Shown piece after piece: positions 7,956 to 18,642 of a stretch of DNA of 64,000 nt. The position numbers and the translations under genes are program-made. This DNA comes from Alphaproteobacteria bacterium 46_93_T64 (GTDB lineage Bacteria; Pseudomonadota; Alphaproteobacteria; Sneathiellales; Sneathiellaceae). The notes under the pieces were generated by a model. The model saw nothing but the letters and a program-made list of their open reading frames with translations. It was not told the DNA's origin and ran no database searches. The stretch lies in contig MAAN01000011.1 of NCBI GenBank assembly GCA_002163135.1, forward strand, positions 124,001-188,000. The letters are read 5' to 3'. Numbering within the stretch: position 1 is the first letter of the stretch; the number at the start of each line of letters is the position of its first letter.

Positions 7956-9218
7956 TTACGTTTTTTCAAGTACTGAAAATAGCTCTACATGGGATGACCA
8001 ACGGAATTGGTCAATCGGTGTGACTTCTTTCAATTCATATCCGTTGTCAATGAGCAATTTTACATCTCTTGCATAACTAACCGGGTTACAAGAAATGAAA
8101 ACCACATGTTGAACATTGCAACTAGCGATTTCTTCAACTTGTGCTGTGGCACCTGCTCGCGGGGGATCTATTATGATGGCATCAAATTTATTCAGCTCAT
8201 CTGGTATCAGCGGATTTCGAAATAAATCACGTGTTTCCGTGGTAATCGGTAACATGTATTTGTTTGCCGCGTTTTGAAGCGCAAAAATTAGCTCTTCATC
8301 TCCCTCGATTGCTCGTACTGCTTTTGCCTGGTGGGCTGCCGGCAGAGAAAAACTGCCGCAACCGGAAAACAGATCCAAAATTTTGGCTCCTGAAGGGAGA
8401 GCTTCAAGGGCGAGACGTATGAGTGCTTCCTGACCCTCTAGGGTTGCTTGTAAAAAACCGCCGGGGGGGATGAGTCCTTGTTTGGATCCAATGGCAATTT
8501 CCGCTGGGCGTATTGCCGAAACTTGCTCAAGTAATTTTTCTTCTTCATCATACCAACAAATCCGGCAAAGTTTGTTTGTTTGAGCAAAGTTTGCGAGGAT
8601 TTCTCTGGCTTCAAGATCTATAGAAAAGCTTGCTGTAATAAGTAAATCCAAGCCGTTTGTGGTGTCTGTAATTGTCAGTCTTGCCTTGCTGTTACGCGGC
8701 ATGACAGTGGGCAGCATCGCGCGAAGTGGTTTAACGAGCGCAAGAATTTGTTGTTTGATCAAGGGGCATTCACCAACATCGAATATCTGTTTCGACCGGC
8801 GAAGGTGATAGCCGATCATGACGCCCTTCTTTCGCTTGGCGGCAACAAATTCGACCCGTCGTCGTGAATTTTCAGGGCTAGTGATCGTTGGATTGACGAG
8901 AGTATTCACAATGCCAGCTTTTTGGAGTGTGCTTTCTATACGTGCTTGCTTCCAATCCGCTAACTCTGCGTCGCCGATATGTTGCAAGCTGCATCCACCG
9001 CAGGTTCCGAAATGACGACATTTCGGTGTGCTTCTATTGCTCGATGGGGTTAGTATATTTACCAAAGTTGCTAAAAAACCGTTGCCTCGTTTTTCAGGGT
9101 TCTCGATCTGAACGTGATCGCCAGGCATAGTGAAGGGGACATAATATTGGTTGCCTTCGAGAAAGCCGATCCCGTCACCGCTCGCTCCCAATTCTGTAAT
9201 TTCAAGCTCAAGCATCAT
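7956..9218 (-). CDS. TrmA/RumA-family RNA (uracil-5-)-methyltransferase
   Basis: This 420-residue SAM-dependent enzyme methylates C5 of a uridine in rRNA or tRNA. It has an N-terminal TRAM-like domain, an iron-sulfur cysteine cluster (CRHFGTCGGCSLQH, about residues 66-79), the SAM-binding motif ILDLFSGCGSFSLPAA, IIDPPRAGA, and the catalytic cysteine in FISCNPVSYARD (Cys377). The iron-sulfur cluster and TRAM domain favour the RlmD/RumA side over TrmA. It overlaps tlyA by 11 bp and is last in the xseB-ispA-dxs-tlyA operon. Confidence 0.9.
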   Translation of the reverse strand: MMLELEITELGASGDGIGFLEGNQYYVPFTMPGDHVQIENPEKRGNGFLATLVNILTPSSNRSTPKCRHFGTCGGCSLQHIGDAELADWKQARIESTLQKAGIVNTLVNPTITSPENSRRRVEFVAAKRKKGVMIGYHLRRSKQIFDVGECPLIKQQILALVKPLRAMLPTVMPRNSKARLTITDTTNGLDLLITASFSIDLEAREILANFAQTNKLCRICWYDEEEKLLEQVSAIRPAEIAIGSKQGLIPPGGFLQATLEGQEALIRLALEALPSGAKILDLFSGCGSFSLPAAHQAKAVRAIEGDEELIFALQNAANKYMLPITTETRDLFRNPLIPDELNKFDAIIIDPPRAGATAQVEEIASCNVQHVVFISCNPVSYARDVKLLIDNGYELKEVTPIDQFRWSSHVELFSVLEKT

Positions 9219-9948
9219 AAATAGCCCCTAATAAGAATTCGCGATTTCCGTCGGCCCCTGTAATAGGGCTCTCGATTGTACCTAGACATTTCCAGCCGGG
9301 AAGTGAGTTTATCCACTGCTCCATATCTAGGCGTACAGCTTCGGCAAGCGATGGATCTTTAACGATGCCGCCTTTACCAAGATTTTGTTTGCCCACTTCA
9401 AATTGTGGTTTAATGAGCGCTGTAAGAGATGCCCCGGTTTTGCAAAGAGACAAAGGCGCTGGAAGTGCTTTCTTCAACGAAATGAAGCTTACGTCACTGA
9501 CCACCATATCTAACGGGTCCTCGATTACCTGAACGTTGAGAGATTTTGCGTTGACCCCCTCCAGATTAATCAATCTTGGATCCGTAAGTAGGCTCCTGTG
9601 AAGTTGCCCGTGTCCTACATCAACCGCATAAATTTTTGCAATATCCCGACTTAATAATACCTCTGAAAACCCGCCAGTTGAGGCTCCGATATCAGCTGCA
9701 ACAAGGCCTCTGGGGTCAAATCTGAAATGATCAAGGGCCGCGAGCAATTTGTACGCGCCACGCCCCACCCATTCGCGGTCTCGCGCCTCTACTACGATTT
9801 GAGCTTCAGCACTGACTTTCTGACTGGTTTTCTTTGCGGGTTCGTCGTTCACTTGCACGCGGTTCTCTTTTATCAAACGTTGTGCTTTTGCCCGACTATC
9901 CGCAAACCCGCGGGCAACAAGTTCCAAATCCAGTCTTTCAGTAGACAT
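9208..9948 (-). CDS. tlyA: TlyA-family rRNA 2'-O-methyltransferase
   Basis: The 246-residue protein joins an N-terminal S4 domain (about residues 1-60, RLDLELVARGFADSRAKAQR) to an FtsJ-like methyltransferase domain with the SAM motif VAADIGASTGGFSEVLL and the downstream VVSDVSFISLKKAL. TlyA methylates 2'-hydroxyls of cytidines in 16S and 23S rRNA; older annotation calls it hemolysin A. It starts 11 bp after dxs and overlaps the next gene, matching the common alphaproteobacterial order. Confidence 0.92.
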   Translation of the reverse strand: MSTERLDLELVARGFADSRAKAQRLIKENRVQVNDEPAKKTSQKVSAEAQIVVEARDREWVGRGAYKLLAALDHFRFDPRGLVAADIGASTGGFSEVLLSRDIAKIYAVDVGHGQLHRSLLTDPRLINLEGVNAKSLNVQVIEDPLDMVVSDVSFISLKKALPAPLSLCKTGASLTALIKPQFEVGKQNLGKGGIVKDPSLAEAVRLDMEQWINSLPGWKCLGTIESPITGADGNREFLLGAIYDA

Positions 9949-9959
9949 GCGAAACCTAT

Positions 9960-11885
9960 CTAGATTGCAGAAATAGTGGTTGTTTCTTCAGATTTTATAT
10001 TCAGTGCACTTTGGACAGCGTCAACAATTTGCTCTGCATTGAGGCCAGCGAGATCATACATATTTTCGATCTTGTCCTGATCAATATAGGTGTCGGCCAT
10101 ACAAAGAGGGCGAACCTTTAATCCGTTTTCCAGCAAAGCGTTCATTGCGAGGAAGTGCAATACGTGGCTTCCAAATCCGCCGACAGAACCCTCTTCGATG
10201 GTGATGAGGACTTCATGCTCTGTCGCCAAAGTGCGAATTAGATCTTCATCAAGAGGTTTGCAGAAACGTGCATCTGCAACAGTTGTTGAAAGTCCCAACC
10301 CGTCCAGTTTTTCGGCTGCCTTTGTTGCTTCGCCCAAACGTGTACCAAAGGACAATATAGCAACCTTGCTGCCTTGTTTGACTATACGACCTTTGCCAAT
10401 TTCAAGAGGTTTGCCGGTTTCAGGTAGATCAACTCCCACACCTTCACCTCGTGGATATCTGAATGAAATCGGACCTGCGTCATATGCCGCAGCCGTTGCA
10501 ACCATATGTACCAGTTCTGCTTCATCTGCTGCCGCCATCACAACCATATTGGGAAGTGTCGCAAGGAAAGTCGTATCGAATGAGCCCGCATGTGTCGCAC
10601 CATCAGCGCCAACAAGGCCAGCTCTATCTATTGCAAATCGAACAGGTAAATTTTGAAGGGCAACATCATGCACGACCTGATCGTATGCGCGTTGCAAAAA
10701 CGTAGAATAAATTGCAACAAACGGTTTAAGCCCCTCTGTGGCCATACCGGCCGCAAACGTAACTGCATGCTGTTCAGCAATGCCTACGTCGAAACAACGC
10801 CCTTTAAATTCTTTGGCAAATTGATCAAGACCTGTGCCATCAGGCATTGCTGCTGTCACGGCTACAATTTTATCGTCTTTAGCAGCCTCTGCAATTAAGC
10901 TGTTTGCAAAAACCTTAGTATAGGACGGTGCATTAGGGATGGCTTTAGCTTGCGCTCCGGTTACCACATCAAATTTTGAGACGCCGTGGTATTTATCTGC
11001 AGCGGCTTCAGCGGGTGCGTAGCCTTTACCTTTTTGGGTAACGCAGTGAATAAGAATTGGTCCGTTTTCTGCGTCCCGTGCATTTTTCAGAACAGGAATA
11101 AGATGTTCCAGATTATGGCCATCAATAGGGCCGACATAATAGAAACCCAGTTCTTCAAATAACGTGCCGCCCGTAACCATACCGCGAGCGAATTCTTCAG
11201 CTCTTTTTGCTGTGCGTTCCAACGGGTCAGGTAATTTCGACGCCAACTGTTTCATCAGTTCGCGTATATTACGGTATGAGGGACCGGACAATAGCCGAGA
11301 TAAATAGGCGCTCATTGCCCCAACTGGTGGGGCGATCGACATGTCATTGTCATTAAGGATGACGATTTGACGGCTGTCCCTTGCACCGGCATTGTTCATG
11401 GCTTCATAGGCCATTCCCGCGCTCATTGACCCATCACCAATCACTGAAATTACGTTGTTTGAGCGACCCTGAAGATCGCGTCCAACGGCCATACCAAGTC
11501 CAGCTGAGATGGACGTGGAAGAATGTGCCGCGCCAAACGGGTCATATTCACTTTCAGTGCGTTTAGTAAATCCGGAAAGTCCGTCTGGTTGCCGCAATGT
11601 ACGAATGCGGTCACGGCGTCCCGTTAGGATTTTATGGGGATAACATTGATGCCCCACATCCCAGATAAGTCTGTCTTCTGGTGTGTTGAAAACGTGATGG
11701 ATTGCGACTGTAAGTTCTACGACACCAAGTCCGGCGCCCAAATGGCCGCCAGTGACGGAAACAGCGCTAATGGTTTCACGGCGTAATTCATCAGCAACCT
11801 GAATGAGTTGCTGAACCGAAAACTGGCGCATATCCTTTGGTTCAGTTACTTGATCCAATAAGGGAGTGTTGGAGGTTTCTGTCAC
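9960..11885 (-). CDS. dxs: 1-deoxy-D-xylulose-5-phosphate synthase
   Basis: This 641-residue enzyme condenses pyruvate and glyceraldehyde-3-phosphate in the first step of the MEP isoprenoid pathway. The thiamine-diphosphate motif is complete ([18 protein letters not shown] through ILNDNDMSI), preceded by [15 protein letters not shown]. The transketolase-like domain carries [17 protein letters not shown] with the catalytic Glu, and [16 protein letters not shown]. Length and motif order are normal. It begins 14 bp after ispA, linking precursor formation with prenyl chain building. Confidence 0.97.
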   Translation of the reverse strand: MTETSNTPLLDQVTEPKDMRQFSVQQLIQVADELRRETISAVSVTGGHLGAGLGVVELTVAIHHVFNTPEDRLIWDVGHQCYPHKILTGRRDRIRTLRQPDGLSGFTKRTESEYDPFGAAHSSTSISAGLGMAVGRDLQGRSNNVISVIGDGSMSAGMAYEAMNNAGARDSRQIVILNDNDMSIAPPVGAMSAYLSRLLSGPSYRNIRELMKQLASKLPDPLERTAKRAEEFARGMVTGGTLFEELGFYYVGPIDGHNLEHLIPVLKNARDAENGPILIHCVTQKGKGYAPAEAAADKYHGVSKFDVVTGAQAKAIPNAPSYTKVFANSLIAEAAKDDKIVAVTAAMPDGTGLDQFAKEFKGRCFDVGIAEQHAVTFAAGMATEGLKPFVAIYSTFLQRAYDQVVHDVALQNLPVRFAIDRAGLVGADGATHAGSFDTTFLATLPNMVVMAAADEAELVHMVATAAAYDAGPISFRYPRGEGVGVDLPETGKPLEIGKGRIVKQGSKVAILSFGTRLGEATKAAEKLDGLGLSTTVADARFCKPLDEDLIRTLATEHEVLITIEEGSVGGFGSHVLHFLAMNALLENGLKVRPLCMADTYIDQDKIENMYDLAGLNAEQIVDAVQSALNIKSEETTTISAI

Positions 11886-11899
11886 AATAAGGCTCGCCG

Positions 11900-12802
11900 T
11901 TACTTTTTTCTTTGTACTGTAAATGTCGCAGCATCGCGCAATAAATCAGCATTGTTTCTAAATATTGAAAGGTGATTAGAGGCTTGGCCAGCAAGCATGT
12001 TGGCATGGATTTTAGCCTTTTCCAATCCTAACAAGGAGACAAACGTTGCTTTTCCAGCATCGACATCTTTTCTTGTAGCTTTACCCATTTCAGTGCTCTC
12101 ACCTTCCACATCCAATATGTCGTCGGTGATCTGAAAAGCGAGTCCCAAATCATGGGCATATGCACGAAGCGATGTGATCTGGGCTGGAGCAGCGTGTCCT
12201 AAAATAGCGCCAGCCTCACAGGCAAAGGCTATCAACGCTCCGGTTTTTAGTTGCTGTAGTCGCGTAATTACGGGAACTGAAATTTCTGAAGCGTTAGCGT
12301 AGATGTCCATCGTTTGTCCGCCAACCATTCCGTGGCCGCCGGCAGCTTGCGCAAGTTTTCGAACAAGTTCGGCGCGCACACTGCCTGAAGGGTGTGTTTT
12401 TGGGTCAGCCAAGATCTCGAAAGCCAAAGTTTGCAAGGCATCGCCAGCAAGTACAGCTAAGGTTTCGTCGAATTTCTTGTGAACAGTTGGGACGCCGCGC
12501 CGTAGATCATCATCATCCATGCAGGGAAGATCATCATGTACAAGAGAATATGTGTGCATGATCTCAAGAGCACAAGCTACGGGCACGGAGTATTCACGCG
12601 CAACATCAAACAAGTCAGCGCATTGAATAACTAGGAATGCCCGCAAGCGTTTTCCGCCTGACAAAACAGCATAGCGCATAGCATCATGTAATTGCCATTC
12701 CGGGTTAGTGCTTTCCGGTAGAAGAGCATCTAACTCACGATCCATTAACTGAGCTGTTTGGCGCAGCGCTGCAGAAAATTTGTCTTCCATAAAATTACTC
12801 AA
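11900..12802 (-). CDS. ispA: Farnesyl/geranyl diphosphate synthase
   Basis: A short-chain polyprenyl synthase, 300 residues, that adds isopentenyl diphosphate to dimethylallyl and geranyl diphosphate. It has both aspartate-rich metal sites: the first in [19 protein letters not shown], the second in [23 protein letters not shown], which binds isopentenyl diphosphate, is near residue 50. Product length is not certain from sequence, but placement between xseB and dxs is typical for ispA. Confidence 0.93.
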   Translation of the reverse strand: MSNFMEDKFSAALRQTAQLMDRELDALLPESTNPEWQLHDAMRYAVLSGGKRLRAFLVIQCADLFDVAREYSVPVACALEIMHTYSLVHDDLPCMDDDDLRRGVPTVHKKFDETLAVLAGDALQTLAFEILADPKTHPSGSVRAELVRKLAQAAGGHGMVGGQTMDIYANASEISVPVITRLQQLKTGALIAFACEAGAILGHAAPAQITSLRAYAHDLGLAFQITDDILDVEGESTEMGKATRKDVDAGKATFVSLLGLEKAKIHANMLAGQASNHLSIFRNNADLLRDAATFTVQRKK

Positions 12803-12830
12803 GCTTGCATAAAGTCAGGGCAAAACTGGA

Positions 12831-13082
12831 TCATTCCACATTCGCCGGTTGGGTTGAGATGGTCCCATTTTGGGCAACGATTTTATCCACTCGCTCTTGC
12901 GCCATGCGCAACTTGGTTTCGCAATGTTGTTTTAACTGAGAACCACGCGTGTAGATGTCAATGGATTGGTCCAGATCAACTCTACCAGAATCCAATTTTT
13001 CAACAATTTGTTCTAATTCCTGAAGCGCGGCTTCAAAGCTTAACTCAATGATATCCGCGGGAATTCCGTTCGACTCAGACAT
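12831..13082 (-). CDS. xseB: Exodeoxyribonuclease VII small subunit
   Basis: An 83-residue helical protein with the XseB signature SFEAALQELEQIVEKLDSG, then a second helix (SIDIYTRGSQLKQHCETKL). It binds the large subunit XseA to form a single-strand exonuclease; xseA is not in the window. It lies 28 bp upstream of ispA, the usual position in this operon. Confidence 0.94.
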   Translation of the reverse strand: MSESNGIPADIIELSFEAALQELEQIVEKLDSGRVDLDQSIDIYTRGSQLKQHCETKLRMAQERVDKIVAQNGTISTQPANVE

Positions 13083-13113
13083 AGCTTCTCCTTTGTGACC
13101 TTATACTCCGCCT

Positions 13114-14043
13114 TTATACTTCTAGCAACGCTTTCACGTGCACTGCCGCGCTTTGTGCAAGACCAACGAGATCATAGCCCCCTTCGAGCACTGAAATCAC
13201 GCGGCCATCACAACAGTTTGCCGCAATTTCTAGCAGTTTCTCTGATACCCAGACGTAATCGGCTTCGTCCAAATTTAAGCCAGCACGGGGATCCTGATGA
13301 TGACCATCGAATCCTGCGGAGATAATGAGAAGCTGAGGATCAAAATTTATAAGAGCAGGTAGGATATCTCGCTCAATCGCAGCTCGAAATTCGTTGCTAC
13401 CTGAGCCCTCAGGCAACGGTGAGTTTACAATATTGCCAACACCTGTTTCGTGTTTATGACCTGTCCCCGGATAGAAAGGCGCTTCCTGATGGGTAGAGCC
13501 GTAAAAAAGACTGGGATCGTTTTCAAAAATTGCCTGTGTGCCGTTTCCGTGGTGAACATCAAAATCTACAACGGCCACTCGCTCGATACCGTATGCTTTT
13601 TGTGCGTAAAGAGCAGCAATAGCAACATTGTTGAAGAGACAATATCCCATGGCTCTATCGGCCTCTGCATGGTGCCCTGGGGGCCGAATTGCGCAAAAAG
13701 AATTTGTCTTTGATTGTGTCATCACAAGATCAACTGCGTCGCGCACAGCACCGACACCGCGCAGAGCGGCGTCATAGCTTCCAGGAGACATAAATGTATC
13801 GGGATCTAGTTGGATAATTCCAGAGCTGGGCCGAGCGGCTTTGATAGAATTGATATAGTCAACGGTATGAGCAAGTTCTAAAAGGGATGTGTCTCCCATA
13901 GAGGCTTCGTGGTGAACAATGTTCTCGAATTCTTCTTCTTCCAGATATTGCCAAACCATTCGTAGACGGTCAGCTTTTTCCGGGTGTTCGTAACCGGTGT
14001 CATGAAAAAGACAGTCGCGATGTGTGAACAGATGTGTAACCAT
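13114..14043 (-). CDS. Histone deacetylase-family (AcuC/acetylpolyamine amidohydrolase-like) hydrolase
   Basis: A zinc-dependent deacetylase-fold protein, 309 residues from the ATG at 14043. Active-site motifs are intact: RPPGHHAEADRAMGYCLFNN with tandem His, the zinc ligands in DFDVHHGNGTQ, and SAGFDGHHQDP. Bacterial members deacetylate small acetylated amines or proteins; the substrate is unknown. The frame stays open to 14166, but family members begin near THLFTHRDCLFHDTGYEHPEKA, and AGGT precedes the ATG at 14043. The shorter start also leaves 113 bp for the divergent RND promoter. It is probably the first gene of the xseB-ispA-dxs operon. Confidence 0.88.
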   Translation of the reverse strand: MVTHLFTHRDCLFHDTGYEHPEKADRLRMVWQYLEEEEFENIVHHEASMGDTSLLELAHTVDYINSIKAARPSSGIIQLDPDTFMSPGSYDAALRGVGAVRDAVDLVMTQSKTNSFCAIRPPGHHAEADRAMGYCLFNNVAIAALYAQKAYGIERVAVVDFDVHHGNGTQAIFENDPSLFYGSTHQEAPFYPGTGHKHETGVGNIVNSPLPEGSGSNEFRAAIERDILPALINFDPQLLIISAGFDGHHQDPRAGLNLDEADYVWVSEKLLEIAANCCDGRVISVLEGGYDLVGLAQSAAVHVKALLEV

Positions 14044-14156
14044 GAAAGAAACCTGTTTCAAATTAAGGGCAAGTGTTATGGACTGTTTGTCAGATATTTC
14101 AAACCAGTTCAAATAGTGTCTTGAAATATTTCTAAAAAGTCGCGTAAAGGCTGAGA

Positions 14157-15275
14157 ATGAAAACAATAAATCAAATAATTATTCTTGTTCTGTTGGGTGC
14201 TCTTGGAGCATCGGGGTGGTATTATCGTGACCATATTCCTTTTTTAGCAAAAGAAGAAGCTACCTCAGTCAAAAAACACAAAGGATCTAGACCAGTTCCC
14301 GTGATCGGAACTGCATCCATTGTCAGAGATTTACCACGAATTGTGACGGCTGTCGGGACACTTGATGCAAATGAATCTGTCAATTTGACGTCGAAAATTA
14401 CAGCTAAGATACGAAAACTTACGTTTGGTGATGGAGATATCGTTACTAAAGGAACTCCGTTAGTGTTTCTGGATGCGACTGAAGCAAAAGCAGAGGTTGC
14501 AGAATCTGTCGCAGCTCTTGGAAACAGTCGGAAGCTATATGAACGGGCTGTTAAACTATACAAAAGCGGCAACGCCCCTAAAGCACGGGTAGATTTACTG
14601 CTCTCGGAAATGCAAGTTGAACAGGCAAAAGTCTCAGCTGATAAGGCAAGATTATCAGAATATGTAATTAAGGCGCCTTTTACTGGCGTCGTCGGATTTC
14701 GCGAAGTAAGTGCCGGTGCGTTGGTTCGCCCGGGTGACATGATCACCACACTGGATGATATTTCTAAACTGAAACTGGATTTCTATTTGCCGGAAATCCA
14801 TTTGGCGCATGTGAAGACGGGGCAGCAATTTTCTACACAAAGTGTCGCCTATAAGGGCAGGCAGTTTAAAGGCAAAGTCCTCTCTATTGGATCACGCGTA
14901 GATCCTGTCTCCCGTGTTGTTCGCGTGCGCGGAAACTTGTCCAATGAAGATCGTGCCCTAAAGCCAGGCATGTTTTTGTCTGTGATACTTGAAACAGGCA
15001 TAGAGAAAAATGCTTTATTGGTTCCAGAACATTCGATTACAGTGTCACCGGCCGGTCAGTTTGTTTTTTCAGTTAAAGATGGAACTGTTAAGCGGGTCGA
15101 GATTGAAGTCGGTCAACGAGTTCAAGGTTGGGTTCAGGTGTTGTCTGGGCTGGGTGTCGGGGATGTCGTTGTCACTGAAGGTTTGCAGAAAATCAGGGAT
15201 GGACGGAAAGTCACATTAAATCTTGAGAAACGAATTTCTGAAATGTTGCCCCTTATTGGTGAGGCAAATCAATGA
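14157..15275 (+). CDS. RND efflux periplasmic adaptor (membrane fusion protein)
   Basis: The 372-residue adaptor bridges an inner-membrane RND pump and an outer-membrane channel. It has an N-terminal membrane anchor (residues 4-24), the lipoyl/hairpin region starting VTAVGTLDANESVNLTSK, an alpha-hairpin (about 100-160), then APFTGVVGFREVSAGALV and the beta-barrel segment VSRVVRVRGNLSNEDRALKP. The pump gene overlaps it by 4 bp (ATGA), indicating translational coupling. No TolC-like gene is adjacent, so the outer-membrane channel must be encoded elsewhere. Confidence 0.93.
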   Translation: MKTINQIIILVLLGALGASGWYYRDHIPFLAKEEATSVKKHKGSRPVPVIGTASIVRDLPRIVTAVGTLDANESVNLTSKITAKIRKLTFGDGDIVTKGTPLVFLDATEAKAEVAESVAALGNSRKLYERAVKLYKSGNAPKARVDLLLSEMQVEQAKVSADKARLSEYVIKAPFTGVVGFREVSAGALVRPGDMITTLDDISKLKLDFYLPEIHLAHVKTGQQFSTQSVAYKGRQFKGKVLSIGSRVDPVSRVVRVRGNLSNEDRALKPGMFLSVILETGIEKNALLVPEHSITVSPAGQFVFSVKDGTVKRVEIEVGQRVQGWVQVLSGLGVGDVVVTEGLQKIRDGRKVTLNLEKRISEMLPLIGEANQ

Positions 15276-18200
15276 AGCTCTCTGATATCTCCATAAAGAG
15301 ACCAGTGCTAGCGATTGTGTTGTCTTTGGTCCTTGTTCTTTTTGGATTATTTTCCTACCAGTCGTTGAGCGTTCGTGAGTATCCAAACGTCGATAAACCA
15401 AATGTGTCTATCAGTACTTCTTATCGCGGTGCCTCAGCTGACATCATTGAAAGCCAAATTACGCAGATAATAGAAGATGCTGTGGCTGGAATTGGCGGGG
15501 TTGAGCGAATAAACTCTAGTAGTCGCGAAGAATCTTCTTCAATCAATGTACAGTTCAATTTGTCTCGGGATATTGAGTCTGCGACAAATGACGTGCGCGC
15601 TCGTGTATCACGAATACTCTCCCGGCTTCCCGATGAAGCGGACTCGCCACGCATTTCCAAAACAGAAAGTGATGCGCGACCGATCATGTGGCTCTCAATG
15701 TCCAGTGATCAAATGAGCCCACTGGAACTTACAGATTTTGCCGAACGTAACTTGATCGACCCGTTGTCGACCGTGAAAGGGGTTGCAAACGTAAGAATAG
15801 GCGGAGCACGTCGCTATGCTATGCGTATCTGGATCAATACAGAAGCTTTGGCGGCGCATAGTCTGACAGTGCAGGATCTAGAAAATGCTATACGCGCACA
15901 GAATGTCCAGCTTCCTTCCGGCCGGATAGAGTCTGTTGAAAAAGAATTTAATATTCGAACCAAATCTGATTTGAAAACAGCAGATGAATTCAGCCAGATT
16001 ATCCTTCGCAATACTGGTCAGGGATTGATCCGACTGGGTGATGTCGCGGAAGTTGAGGTTGGTGCGGCTAACGAGCGTACAGGGTTGCGGGTAAATGGGA
16101 ACGACTCCGTTGGTCTTGGTATTGTCCGCCAATCAGGTTCAAACGTTTTAGAGGTTGCCGACGGTGTGAAAGAAGTCGTCGATCGTTTGCAAAGCACGCT
16201 ACCGCCGAGCATCACTTTGAAAGTCTCCTACGATCAATCGATTTTCATTAGTCAGTCAATCAAGGAAGTGTTCTTTGCGCTGGGAATTGCCATGCTTCTT
16301 GTCGTGGCTGTCATTTTTCTTTTTCTTCGCTCTTTCAGGGCGACCCTTATTCCAGCAGTTGCAATTCCTGTGTCCATTATCGCAACGTTATCAATACTTG
16401 CCGTTCTGGGATACTCTGTCAACGTATTGACCTTATTGGCGCTAGTACTTTCTATTGGGCTGGTTGTTGATGATGCGATTGTTGTCCTGGAAAATATTCA
16501 CCGCCGAATTGAAATGGGAGAACCTCCGCTTCTCGCTGCTAGCCGTGGTGCCAAGCAGGTTGCCTTTGCGGTCATCGCAACGACAGTTGTGTTAATCGCA
16601 GTCTTTTTGCCAATCTCCTTCCTTGACGGGGTCACTGGAAGGTTGTTTCGCGAGTTCGGTGTTGCCGTTGCCGCTGCTGTTATGTTCTCAAGTTTTGTTG
16701 CGCTGACATTGACGCCAATGTTGTGCTCAAAGCTTCTAGTTGCGCAGGAAAAGGAAAGTTTGTTCTATCGTTCAACAGAAATCCTGTTTGACAAGCTCGA
16801 GGCGTTTTACAGATTTGGGCTGGTGTTCGCAGTTCGTTTTCCTGTCTTGATAGTTGCCTTAGCAATCGCAATTTCAGGCGTCGCATATCAACTTTATGAG
16901 CAGCTTCCTAAAGAGTTTGCTCCAACAGAAGATCGGGGTTTTTTCTTTATTCCGGTAAAAGCGGTTGAAGGGGCAAGTTTTCAATATACGGAAAGAAACG
17001 TCACCAAAATCGAAAAGATTATGAATCCTCTGCTGGAGAACGGAGAGGCCGAAAGTGTATTTGCGTTGGTGGGGAGCTTCTCACGCCCTGGACCAGTAAA
17101 CACTGCGTTTATGTTTTCCAGATTGGTGCCGTGGGAGCAGCGGGAAAGATCGCAACAAGAAATCGTCAGATCAATTTTTCCAGGTTTGTTATCGGTACCT
17201 GGAGTCCGCGCGTTTGCCATTAATCCCGCAAGTCTGGGGCAGCGTGGTTTTCAGGCACCTGTTCAGATAATTGTTGGCGGCCCTTCATACGATGTCATAG
17301 ACGGCTGGGTTGATAAAGTTATCGAGCGAGCAAGAGAAAATCCCAATTTGCTGAATGTGGATAAGGACTATTCAGAAAGCCAACCGCAAATCCGCGTAGA
17401 TATCGATCGAGATCGTGCGTCAAGCTTGGGTGTTTCCATCGAGACTGTTGGGCGAACCCTAGAAACCTTGATGGGAAGCCGCACCGTTACGCGTTATGAG
17501 CAAGGCGGCAAACAATATGACGTGATTATGCGGGCGCGAGCAGAAGACCGTGCCACACAAAATGATTTGAACAAAGTCTATGTGCGCTCTGAACGTTCCG
17601 AGAGATTTATTCCCTTGAGCAACTTTGTGTCATTGGAAGAAACTGCCGGTGCTGGTGTTTTAAAACGTTCAGACAGATTACGCGCTATTCGTATTACCGC
17701 GTCTCTAGGTGTTGACTATACTCTTGAGGATGCACTCGTATATCTGGAAAACCTTGTCTTGGAGGAAGCCGGCGATGAAGCACGAATTTCCTATGGAGGA
17801 CTAAGCCGGACATTTAAAGAGTCTAGTAGTGCAATGCTGTTTACATTTGCTACGGCGTTTCTTGTCGTTTTCTTGGCATTGGCAGCCCAGTTTGAAAGCT
17901 TTATTCATCCCGTGATAATTATGACCTCTGTTCCTCTCGCCATTACAGGTGCGCTTGGAGCCATGCTGTATCAAGGGTTGTCTCTTAATGTCTACAGCCA
18001 AATCGGCGTGATCATGCTAATTGGACTGACCGCAAAGAATGCGATTTTGATTGTTGAATTTGCAAACCAGCTTCGAGAAGAAGGGTTAGAGCTTAGAAAC
18101 GCAATTATTGAAGCATCGGTTATTCGTCTTCGCCCAATATTAATGACAACAATTTCAACTGCACTTGGTGCTGTTCCACTGGCTTTGGCGACCGGGGCCG

Positions 18201-18388
18201 GCGCTGAAAGCCGAGAAACCATTGGTGTCGTCATTATCGGGGGCGTTATGTTCTCGACTATTCTCTCACTCGGGGTTGTTCCTGTCTTCTACCTTTTACT
18301 TGCGCGCTTTAGTAAACCTGCTGGTGAAATTTCAGACATGTTACAGAGCTTGGAGAAGCGGCACGTTGATCAAGAGAAGTCGAAATAA
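15272..18388 (+). CDS. RND family efflux pump permease (AcrB-like)
   Basis: This 1038-residue inner-membrane proton-driven exporter has the HAE-1/AcrB layout: TM1 near residues 10-30, a large periplasmic domain, a six-helix bundle (about 335-545), a second periplasmic loop and a second bundle (about 855-1010). The proton-relay aspartates lie in the TM4 segment LVVDDAIVVLENIHRR, with the matching lysine region GLTAKNAILIVEFANQ in TM10. The substrate cannot be told from sequence. It is translationally coupled to the adaptor gene. Confidence 0.95.
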   Translation: MKLSDISIKRPVLAIVLSLVLVLFGLFSYQSLSVREYPNVDKPNVSISTSYRGASADIIESQITQIIEDAVAGIGGVERINSSSREESSSINVQFNLSRDIESATNDVRARVSRILSRLPDEADSPRISKTESDARPIMWLSMSSDQMSPLELTDFAERNLIDPLSTVKGVANVRIGGARRYAMRIWINTEALAAHSLTVQDLENAIRAQNVQLPSGRIESVEKEFNIRTKSDLKTADEFSQIILRNTGQGLIRLGDVAEVEVGAANERTGLRVNGNDSVGLGIVRQSGSNVLEVADGVKEVVDRLQSTLPPSITLKVSYDQSIFISQSIKEVFFALGIAMLLVVAVIFLFLRSFRATLIPAVAIPVSIIATLSILAVLGYSVNVLTLLALVLSIGLVVDDAIVVLENIHRRIEMGEPPLLAASRGAKQVAFAVIATTVVLIAVFLPISFLDGVTGRLFREFGVAVAAAVMFSSFVALTLTPMLCSKLLVAQEKESLFYRSTEILFDKLEAFYRFGLVFAVRFPVLIVALAIAISGVAYQLYEQLPKEFAPTEDRGFFFIPVKAVEGASFQYTERNVTKIEKIMNPLLENGEAESVFALVGSFSRPGPVNTAFMFSRLVPWEQRERSQQEIVRSIFPGLLSVPGVRAFAINPASLGQRGFQAPVQIIVGGPSYDVIDGWVDKVIERARENPNLLNVDKDYSESQPQIRVDIDRDRASSLGVSIETVGRTLETLMGSRTVTRYEQGGKQYDVIMRARAEDRATQNDLNKVYVRSERSERFIPLSNFVSLEETAGAGVLKRSDRLRAIRITASLGVDYTLEDALVYLENLVLEEAGDEARISYGGLSRTFKESSSAMLFTFATAFLVVFLALAAQFESFIHPVIIMTSVPLAITGALGAMLYQGLSLNVYSQIGVIMLIGLTAKNAILIVEFANQLREEGLELRNAIIEASVIRLRPILMTTISTALGAVPLALATGAGAESRETIGVVIIGGVMFSTILSLGVVPVFYLLLARFSKPAGEISDMLQSLEKRHVDQEKSK

Positions 18389-18642
18389 TTTCATATTTTA
18401 TATGAGAAAAATCGAGTAAACGACTGAATCTAACGGGATTCCTTAGAAATTTAACCAAATTTTAAGGAAATACGCTCTACTTTTCTTTTCAATGAATTAG
18501 TGCATAACTTTCAATCCTGTAGCGGATTTGGTGTGCCATAGCGGTAATTAGTTGTTTTGTCTGAACCCGTGAGTGTTTTTTTGGACTAAGAAAATCCAAG
18601 AACTCAGACGGATCTCTTGTAAAGATATTGAACGGAACAAGA

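Noticed and set aside
10090-10656. 188-codon plus-strand open frame opposite dxs
   Set aside because: dxs is unambiguous on the other strand; the frame lacks a ribosome-binding site and any known domain.
14044-14166. 41-residue N-terminal extension of the HDAC-like protein
   Set aside because: It does not resemble the family N-terminus and would run over the divergent RND adaptor start.
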